DNA of 21,956 nt from Mesostigma viride (Eukaryota; Streptophyta; Mesostigmatophyceae; Mesostigmatales; Mesostigmataceae), in NCBI GenBank assembly GCA_009746045.1, contig RPFO01000113.1:1-21956 (forward strand). Direction: 5' to 3'. The position numbers and the translations under genes were made by a program. Within the stretch, counting starts at the first letter, position 1. Every line of letters starts with the position of its first letter. This document shows positions 16,429 to 21,956 of the stretch, in pieces. Under the pieces are notes generated by a model. It did not search any database and had not been told where the DNA came from. It saw nothing but the letters and a program-made list of their open reading frames with translations.

Positions 16429-17592
16429 ATGACAACGGGCTTGATCACGTGTAGCCAGGATGCCGCGAAGGCACTTGTGTTATTCACGTCGATGTGTACG
16501 CACCATCGTGGTAATTGGGTCGAAAAGCATCCCCAACGCCATGTGCAAGCAGGGCCGACTCGGCGAACGGGCGGTTCTGTCACACCTGTGGTGACACCGA
16601 TCCAGCAACAGGACGGTGATGCCGTGCGAACCATTCGGACTCAGGGCACGGGCGGAATGACGGTTCTTGTCGGGACGGGACCGACCCGGCGAACGGGCGG
16701 CTCGACCGACCTGACTAAGCTCGATTCCGAGGATATCGAGCGCAACCAGAAACGCCCCAAGTGGAACCGGATGCCCAGCGAGAAGTTAGACGTCGCGCAT
16801 GTACGAACGAGGTGTCGGCGGGCAGCGTCTCCGCGGATTCCCAGAGTCCGCGCCGAGAAGCGAACTTACTCCGAGCGGGTGGCCCGCGTGGAGACGTCCC
16901 GCGCCCATATACCAGAGAGGCGTGGCCCGATACCAGCGGTGGGCTTTATATCTCCCGCGCAGGGGTCTTTGATCGTACAGGCGGTGGCTCGACCGGCGCC
17001 ATGGACGGTGGGCGCTTACGTCAGCGCGTTTCCCGGCCCACAACGAGTACGCCCCTTACGCGAGTTTCGGGGTGTTCCCGTCTACATTGAACTCCCACCA
17101 CCGCCGTTCGTGGCCGTCGACAGCGCGGACTATCATCGACCGCAACCGCTGCACTTTGAGGCAGGAACTCATGCGTATGTGGAGCGAGGCTCCATGCGCG
17201 AGCTAGTCTGCTTCGACTTGCACCCAGGGAGGGCGGCCCCGCGACCCCAGGACTGCCTAGAATCGACGCCAGAGGGTTCTGGTACGCGTTACGGCCCCAA
17301 GCGGGAGCTGCCAAAATACATGGTAGATGGTAAACCTCGAAAGGTTGACTGTCCCAAGTATGCTCCGTGCGAGGGAGAGGCATTCCTCGACTGGGTTGTG
17401 CCCAACTTTGTGAGGGCTCCGGGCTTTCGCTTCAACGCTCTCCAGGTGCGCGTCGTAGTGTTGACCATGGCGGGGGTTTCTTTGCGGAGCATGGATGTGG
17501 GGTTATTGATTGGAACGCGGGCACAATCATGTTCACGCACCCGCAATACCTGGCCGCATTCATGTCGTACTGGCCCACCGGGACGTGGGTAG
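16429..17592 (+). CDS. Unrecognised ORF downstream of pol (first frame)
   Basis: An ATG 32 bases after the pol stop opens 387 codons. The N-terminal third is low-complexity, with the motif GPTRRTGGS occurring twice (about 16553 and 16678). The middle is Arg/Pro-rich. The part from about residue 235 on looks like a folded protein (for example HAYVERGSMRELVCFDLHPG). From about 17460 the protein-like sequence moves into the -1 frame (feature 17367-17771), while this frame turns Ser/Arg-rich and stops, so the last 40 codons here are probably not the real C-terminus. I recognise no family and see no signal peptide or membrane segment that would support an env protein. The position is where some gypsy elements carry a third gene. 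It could instead be captured host sequence. Confidence 0.45.
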   Translation: MTTGLITCSQDAAKALVLFTSMCTHHRGNWVEKHPQRHVQAGPTRRTGGSVTPVVTPIQQQDGDAVRTIRTQGTGGMTVLVGTGPTRRTGGSTDLTKLDSEDIERNQKRPKWNRMPSEKLDVAHVRTRCRRAASPRIPRVRAEKRTYSERVARVETSRAHIPERRGPIPAVGFISPAQGSLIVQAVARPAPWTVGAYVSAFPGPQRVRPLREFRGVPVYIELPPPPFVAVDSADYHRPQPLHFEAGTHAYVERGSMRELVCFDLHPGRAAPRPQDCLESTPEGSGTRYGPKRELPKYMVDGKPRKVDCPKYAPCEGEAFLDWVVPNFVRAPGFRFNALQVRVVVLTMAGVSLRSMDVGLLIGTRAQSCSRTRNTWPHSCRTGPPGRG

Positions 17593-17771
17593 ACCTCGCT
17601 CAAACGCGCACCAACGTGAACGAATACCAGCTCGCATACAATGCGGATCACCTCGCTAACCCCGGGAAGATCCTCGAGGAAATTGGTGAGCAGGGTCGCC
17701 AGGTACTCCACGAGTATCGTCAACGGAAGGCGCGGTCGGGAGGGGTGGGCCCTAGCATTGGAGGAATGTGA
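17367..17771 (+). CDS. C-terminal part of the post-pol ORF, in the -1 frame
   Basis: This frame has no ATG of its own (it opens at GTG) and overlaps the preceding frame. From about 17460 it encodes a convincing globular stretch: HGGGFFAEHGCGVIDWNAG, then aromatic-rich segments (FMSYWPTGTWVDL), then a basic helix ending in an RQRKARS-like tail before TGA. I infer that it is translated after a -1 shift from the 16429 frame, or that an indel split one gene. No known domain is recognised. Confidence 0.4.
   Translation: MRGRGIPRLGCAQLCEGSGLSLQRSPGARRSVDHGGGFFAEHGCGVIDWNAGTIMFTHPQYLAAFMSYWPTGTWVDLAQTRTNVNEYQLAYNADHLANPGKILEEIGEQGRQVLHEYRQRKARSGGVGPSIGGM
17472..17476 (+). other. Candidate -1 frameshift site (G5 run) in the post-pol ORF
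   Basis: In the frame of the 16429 ORF the sequence is GCG-GGG-GTT, a run of five G in the same phase as at the gag-pol overlap (NNG-GGG-GNN). It lies close to the point where protein-like sequence passes from one frame to the other, and the change is again -1. It may be programmed slippage or simply a length error in a G run. Confidence 0.3.
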
Positions 17772-18709
17772 GGGTCGCGACCTCCTCATGGACAGTCTTG
17801 CAGACGGGATGACGAGTTCAGCGCTTGCGCGCGCATCTCCGCACAGGCAAGACGTGATTCAGCTTGGTGGTCCTCCCTGCATCGACCGCATTGGACAGTT
17901 CTGCACGCGAGCACCTCCCGTAGTCGCTGATGACGACTGCCGTGATCCATATTTTGGCCTTTGCTCGGCGGTGGCGTTTACAACGCTGTCACATGCTGGC
18001 GCGTGCGCGCCCCGCGGATCACTGTTGCGCACCCCAACTGTTGCGTGCCCGCCACTGTGCATGGTCGCGCGCAACATGTCTGCCACGCGCGTATTATTAT
18101 CCCAGTTGTGATAAGCATCGTCGCCTGCAACCATGCATCCGGTAGTATTGGTATCGGTCGACCCCATCCATTGGGTTAATTGTCTTGCATGACGTTGATT
18201 GGTGTGCGCCTCTGATTCGGGTCGCTGGCGGAATTTTATATGCTGCCGCGGCCCTGCACTAGCGCGGTCGCCAGGGAGGGCAGCGGTGAGAGGGAAATTA
18301 ATTGATGGATTTGTGGGAAGTGGGGGAGATTCCAGGAAGGATTATGGGGGTTCCTGTTCCTGCTGTTCCAGTCCAGAGATCCAGAGTTTCCAGTCACATT
18401 GCCCTCATGGATTGCAACGGGATGGCGACAGCATCCCATGCATCGGCTATCAAGGAATTGTCCTTGTGTGGCAACGCCGGGAGAATTGGCTTTACTAACC
18501 CGCTGGCGAACAGGGGTTGGGACATAGTATCCCCATGGCCGATTTTGTACTATTGTTCTCTATAGCTGACTGCCCAGCCTGGGCAATTGTCGCTTTTGTG
18601 TGTTGCTTGTTTTGCTTGCAAGAGCTTCTTTTTTTTTCTTGTTTGTTTGTTTGTGTTAATTGTCTTGTTGCGTGCGCCCCAAGCCTGGACGATATAGCTA
18701 TCGTCCCCT
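17772..18709 (+). other. 3' untranslated region of the gypsy element
   Basis: Some 0.9 kb lies between the last ORF and the polypurine tract. Several short frames of 70-150 codons overlap here on both strands, but none has a recognisable domain. The distal part is T-rich (18625-18660, GTTT repeats). I see no further gene that I can support. Confidence 0.5.
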
Positions 18710-18723
18710 GGGGAAGGCAGGAG
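18710..18723 (+). other. Polypurine tract of the gypsy element
   Basis: GGGGAAGGCAGGAG, purine except for one C, directly abuts the TG of the 3' LTR. This is the expected primer for plus-strand DNA synthesis. Confidence 0.85.
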
Positions 18724-19390
18724 TGTTACGGCCCAGACCTTTGTATGGGCGTAACAATGCCTTCAATAAATAAGTCGAAAGTCATTTGTTATTCGTTTGG
18801 GACTTTCGATAGCTCGCTTTCATAGTCCGCCGGACTATAGGACTCAATTCGGGACTTATTTGGGAATTTGTCCTAAGTTCGGTACTTTGTGTGTTTATTT
18901 GGTACTTTGTGTGTTCCGGACCAGTTATTTTGGGCCTAGCCAGAAGTACGAGATCTTCTAGGGGCCGGGCCGGCCCTAGACGTCATACAGAACCTATTGG
19001 GGCTTGACGGCAGTATCTGGAAGATCGGCGCGCATGTCGGCGCGCCTGCACACCAACTTGCCAGCTTGGTAGCGCAGCTAGGTGAAATTGGTCTGTGGAC
19101 GATGGACTCTCTCTCTTTGGTTTGATGATTAATGAAACGAGTGTTGACGACTCTCTCAGACCAGGGGGCACTAATCCGGATGTCATTTGCCTCATGACAT
19201 GCCGTGTTATATAGCTAGATTAATTAATCATGCTATAAGGCCTAGCTGAGGATAAACCGCTGCTCAGTTAGTCAATTTACTGCGATCTTTGCTTGCTATC
19301 GCGGTACGCGGATGCGCGGCTATGCCGGCTTATTAAACTGCACCTTATACTAGATTAGATCTTTCGCACCGTCCGGCACAGGACGTAACA
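18724..19390 (+). repeat. 3' LTR of the gypsy element
   Basis: It is 667 bp with the same TGTTACG...CGTAACA ends as the 5' LTR. By eye about four substitutions separate them: GGGAC/GGTAC near 8181/18881, CAAGGGG/CAGGGGG near 8463/19163, and two in the last 20 bases (GGCTCGGG/GGCACAGG). It is followed at 19391 by ACTCTTC. Confidence 0.97.
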
Positions 19391-19801
19391 ACTCTTCTTG
19401 GCGTTTTTCATCCATGGCATGTCAACCAACGCATGCATGCCAGCCCCTAAACAAGAAAACACTAAGTCACCAAAGAATGGAATTCAGGGCATGGTCATGA
19501 GCAGGGTAACAGCAGCATTAATATTAAATGGGCATGATGTCAACAGGAAAACACTAAGTCACGTGAGGAAAGTCTTTTTATGATCCCAAACAGCCTGGAC
19601 GTGGCCGTGTGCCAAATGAATTTGTATAGTCCGCGCATTTCCGGCGCAAGTCGCCGGCCGGACCTTGTGACAGCGCCAGAATCATTATTAACATTGTATG
19701 ACTTTTGTAGGTAGAAAAATGTCTGTGGAGACGCTGTGCGTCGCGCTTAAATATTTTAATGTAATTTTAATGAAAAGTTTGAAATGTTTCGTAAACCTTA
19801 C

Positions 19802-19832
19802 CTAAGCTTAGCCGCTAGGCGGCTAAGCTTAG
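19802..19832. repeat. Perfect 14-bp palindrome with 3-nt loop
   Basis: CTAAGCTTAGCCGC at 19802-19815 and its exact reverse complement at 19819-19832 flank the loop TAG. Each arm itself contains the palindrome CTAAGCTTAG. It would form a cruciform or a very stable hairpin. Its role is unknown. Confidence 0.9.
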
Positions 19833-19856
19833 CCAAACCACATGTGCACATCGATA

Positions 19857-20496
19857 TAGTCTCAAAAAACAAAACTCGGCTCGGCCGATGACGACTGATG
19901 AGTGATGACTGATGAGTGATGGCAATCATGGAGACACGAATCATGGCCTGCGGTACCGTTCTTGTCCAGCACCGAAGCCAATGCCACGGTTATAGTCTCA
20001 AAAAAAAAACCTCGCGCACAGGAACGGTGTTGACAGAGTGAGCTAGGCAGATTACGTCTCAAAAAAAAAAAATTGGTTAATAAAATCCCCATTGGTTAAT
20101 AAAAATACCCATTTACCCGGAAATTTAAGATTAGGAATTGGCGGGGATCTCTGACGCAGCCGCCATTTGGCTACAGCTGCTGACATCACTTAATTAAGCT
20201 CCTAATTCCGAGTTTTTCGTTCACTGTTCAGTGCACTGTTCAGTACATGATATATAGTCTCAAAAAAAAAAAGTGATTGACCGAGTGATTGACCGAATGG
20301 ACACTTCCCGCCAGGTCATCCGCCCTATTTCATACATATTCTGACACGAAATCTGACAGAAATTGTTGTAGTCTCAAAAAAAAAAAAAGTGATTGACCGA
20401 GTGATTGACCGAATGGACACTTCCCGCCAGGTCATCCGCCCTATTTCATACATATTCTGACACGAAATCTGACAGATATAGTCTAAAAAAAAAAAA
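19857..20496 (+). repeat. Series of six TAGTCTC-poly(A) motifs
   Basis: TAGTCTC or a close variant followed by 6-13 A occurs at 19857, 19993, 20053 (TACGTCTC), 20255, 20369 and 20479 (TAGTCT). All are in the same orientation, with start-to-start spacing of 136, 60, 202, 114 and 110 bases. The last two full intervals are tandem copies; the earlier ones have different sequence between the tracts. The pattern looks like serial insertion or duplication of units with poly(A) ends, as with SINE-like retroposons, but I cannot identify a family. Confidence 0.8.
20255..20478 (+). repeat. Tandem duplication of a 110-114 bp unit
   Basis: Copy one (20255-20368) and copy two (20369-20478) are nearly identical apart from A-tract length and the last few bases. 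Each contains GTGATTGACCGA twice in a row, then the same 70-bp GC-moderate sequence ending GAAATCTGACAGA. A third unit begins at 20479 but stops after its A-tract. Confidence 0.95.
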
Positions 20497-20698
20497 CATA
20501 GAATATATGGATATATGGTAGAAACGAATCATAGTAATAACCACTGAGGTTTCGAGCCCTGGATAATGGATTGGTCGGACCCGGCATCGCAAATACCGAA
20601 TCTGTTGACCCGCCTTTCACCTGTCACCGCCACACGTGTGTGTGCCCACCTTTATTAGGATTCGCTGATACTCATTTCCCCTCTCACCTCTTTGGTCC

Positions 20699-20797
20699 AT
20701 AATTGGCTAATAAAATATACCCATTTCCCCGAAAATCTGTTGACCCGCATAATTGGCTAATAAAATATACCCATTTCCCCGAAATCTGTTGACCCGG
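20699..20797 (+). repeat. Tandem duplication of a 49-50 bp unit
   Basis: Copies at 20699-20748 and 20749-20797 both read ATAATTGGCTAATAAAA ... CTGTTGACCCG, differing by one A. A related, diverged copy (ATTGGTTAATAAAA twice, then TACCCATTTACCCGG) lies at 20073-20123, and AATCTGTTGACCCG also occurs near 20600. Confidence 0.95.
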
Positions 20798-21161
20798 CTT
20801 CTGAATTTACTGGAGCGCTGCCAGCACGTGCGCGCGCGCTCGAGGGCGATCCGACTTTCCGACATTGATGATGACGATTGTTACTGCAAGGGTATGATAA
20901 CCTCCATTTCTAGGACTTGAAATGCCGCATGTATCTAAGATTAAGCAAGCGGCCTTTACAGCTGCCTGCAGCCCTTCACATTGGCGCTCAGCAGCATGCA
21001 GTTAGACCGCGCGTTCTGTACGTACTTGCTGTACGCGCGCTCGGTACATTGCAATTGTCAATGCGGGCCGGGGCCGGCAACTGCGTAAACAAACGAGCAA
21101 TTACACTGGCTGCACGGCGTGCTTGTGAAGCTTAACTCTGCGCAGGTGCACAGTAACTGCG

Positions 21162-21956
21162 ATGCCGTCTATCTCGCACAATGCCCCGCCGGGCATGCAG
21201 CAGCTTACCCGCGGCCGCCAGCTGCAAGCGGGCACGTCCAACATAGTACCGTTATTTGACTGGCCGACCTTGTGGTCCGACATCCTTCCTGTTCACGTGT
21301 CCATGCTGATTTTGTCCCATCTTTCCCTTGACGACCGGTGAGTTGTCGAAACTGGCAATAATCTGAACTTTTAATTTTGGCTTCACACTTCAGACCACCT
21401 CGCCACAACAAACACGATCAAATACCTGACGTCTACCACGAGTACTAAAAGCCGGCATTAATTAATTATGTGTTGTTCTCATGTGTCCGTCGGCTTCACG
21501 CGTGCCATATTCTGTCCTTCTCCCTCCGGTGTTGTGTCCCGACTTTCCTCGCTCTTACAGGCTTCGCTGCGAGGCCGTGTGCAGTATGTGGATGGAAGGC
21601 CTGGTGCATCCTAAATTAGGTTGGGAGACGCTGGAGATCTCTGGCGAGCGCGCCAAGAGACTCACCCCAGACCGGCTCGACGCGCTAGTCCTTCGAAAAT
21701 GCGGCCCATTCCGCAAGGCCACCCCCATGTGCGCGACGCTGACGGTGCTGCGGGTTACGACCCGGATGCCAGAAGTGTCCCTGGCATATCTCCTCAAACT
21801 GGCCCGCCAGTGCCCTCGGCTTCACACCCTCGACCTTCGCGGCTTCATGACCATCCCCCTGCACGAGGTCCCTGAGATGCTTTCCCTGGTCCACTACGAC
21901 CCACCCCCGGCCGTGTTCCCCCTGCGCCGCAGCCACCTCATGGGGTCCTCCCTGTG
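21162..21956 (+). CDS. F-box protein gene, 5' part (two exons, runs off window)
   Basis: Exon 1 (21162-21337) starts at an ATG and ends CG before the donor GTGAGT. The intron is 21338-21560 (223 bp) and ends CTTACAG. Exon 2 (21561 to the window end) continues in phase, with the codon CGG split 2+1. The joined protein has an N-terminal linker, then an F-box spanning the intron: LPVHVSMLILSHLSLDD in exon 1 and LRCEAVCSMWMEGL with a downstream W in exon 2. Then come Leu-rich segments (LTVLRVTTRMPEVSLAYLL, CPRLHTLDLRGF) of leucine-rich-repeat type. F-box proteins link substrates to SCF ubiquitin ligases through Skp1, with the LRRs usually binding the substrate. The exon GC content and codon use differ clearly from the AT-rich upstream DNA, as expected for a host gene. 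The substrate is unknown. Confidence 0.85.
21338..21560 (+). other. GT-AG intron of the F-box gene
   Basis: It has a strong donor, CG|GTGAGT, and a pyrimidine-rich acceptor, CTCGCTCTTACAG|G. Stop codons occur in the intron in the exon 1 frame (directly TGA at the donor), while the spliced frame stays open to the window end through a continuous F-box motif. This supports splicing at exactly these sites. Confidence 0.85.

Larger units (their letters stand above)
8024..19390 (+). mobile_element. Full-length Ty3/gypsy chromovirus with two extra ORFs
   Basis: Two 667-bp LTRs (8024-8690 and 18724-19390) enclose, in order, a leader, an RNase H1 N-terminal-domain ORF, gag, pol with a C-terminal chromodomain, a further unrecognised ORF, a roughly 0.9-kb untranslated tail and a polypurine tract. 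The domain order protease-RT-RNase H-integrase-chromodomain defines a chromovirus of the Ty3/gypsy superfamily. The LTRs differ at about four positions by eye, so insertion was recent, and gag and pol have no internal stops. At 11.4 kb it is longer than a typical chromovirus because of the extra ORFs. The 5-bp flanks, GCAAC on the left and ACTCT on the right, do not form a target site duplication. Confidence 0.97.
19391..21161. other. Repeat-rich intergenic DNA
   Basis: No gene can be supported in 1.8 kb. The stretch is AT-rich and built of small repeats: AAAACACTAAGTCAC twice (about 19457 and 19548), a 14-bp GACTGATGAGTGAT tandem pair (19893-19920), A-tracts preceded by TAGTCTC, and units with ATTGG(C/T)TAATAAAA. 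The last 300 bases before the F-box gene turn GC-rich (GCGCGCGCGC near 20830) and should hold its promoter, but no clear TATA box is seen. Confidence 0.6.

Noticed and set aside
16429-17771. Post-pol ORF as an envelope gene
   Set aside because: No signal peptide, transmembrane anchor or Cys pattern is visible, so position alone does not justify env.
17289-17789. Minus-strand ORF of 166 codons opposite the post-pol ORF
   Set aside because: The plus-strand frames have the more protein-like composition and continue the element's gene order; antisense openness is explained by GC-rich codon bias.
20255-20797. CRISPR-like array
   Set aside because: Repeat units are irregular, tandem and separated by poly(A) rather than by unique spacers, and the context is eukaryotic.
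20917-21135. Plus-strand ORF of 72 codons just before the F-box gene
   Set aside because: It opens at TTG, has no domain, and lies in what should be the promoter region of the F-box gene; it is probably chance.

Overview
This is nuclear eukaryotic DNA dominated by two LTR-type retroelements of opposite orientation and different superfamilies, with the start of one ordinary host gene at the right edge. A GT-AG intron, an F-box protein, chromodomain Ty3/gypsy and Ty1/copia-like polyproteins and poly(A)-rich intergenic DNA all point to a eukaryote. GC-rich exons and a roughly 220-bp intron would suit a green alga or another microbial eukaryote, but this is a guess and the species cannot be read from the window. 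I see no bacterial genes, tRNA, rRNA or CRISPR array.

Left part (1-8023). Positions 1-526 hold a possible promoter (a CACGTG dyad plus a TATA-like box), a weak small ORF and an almost perfect 36-bp inverted repeat. A 151-bp sequence at 527-677 recurs at 7875-8023. Between the two copies, on the minus strand, lies a Ty1/copia-like element. Read 5' to 3' it has an unrecognised upstream ORF (7780 to about 6844, with one frame change), gag (6748 to 5560, frame-disrupted, with a CCHC knuckle), a single in-frame TGA, and a long pol (5559-1969). The pol domain order is integrase, then a retropepsin-like segment with DTN instead of DTG, then reverse transcriptase, then RNase H. That is not the usual copia order of protease-integrase-RT-RNase H.

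Middle part (8024-19390). This is a full-length Ty3/gypsy chromovirus on the plus strand. Its two 667-bp LTRs differ at only about four positions by eye. The interior holds an extra ORF ahead of gag (9403-9825) with a clear RNase H1 N-terminal / viroplasmin-like hybrid-binding domain, then gag (9978-12155), then pol in the -1 frame (protease, RT, RNase H, DD35E integrase, chromodomain). Downstream of pol lies a further unrecognised ORF (16429-17771) that also changes to the -1 frame. Both -1 overlaps contain a G5 run in the same codon phase. A purine-rich tract precedes the 3' LTR.

Right part (19391-21956). About 1.8 kb of non-coding DNA carries a 31-bp palindrome, six TAGTCTC-A(n) type motifs, a roughly 110-bp tandem duplication and a 50-bp tandem duplication. 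From 21162 a host F-box protein gene begins, with two exons visible; it runs off the window.

The strongest candidates for something undescribed are the hybrid-binding-domain ORF ahead of gag in the chromovirus, together with its polycistronic layout, and the integrase-protease-RT domain order of the copia-like element.
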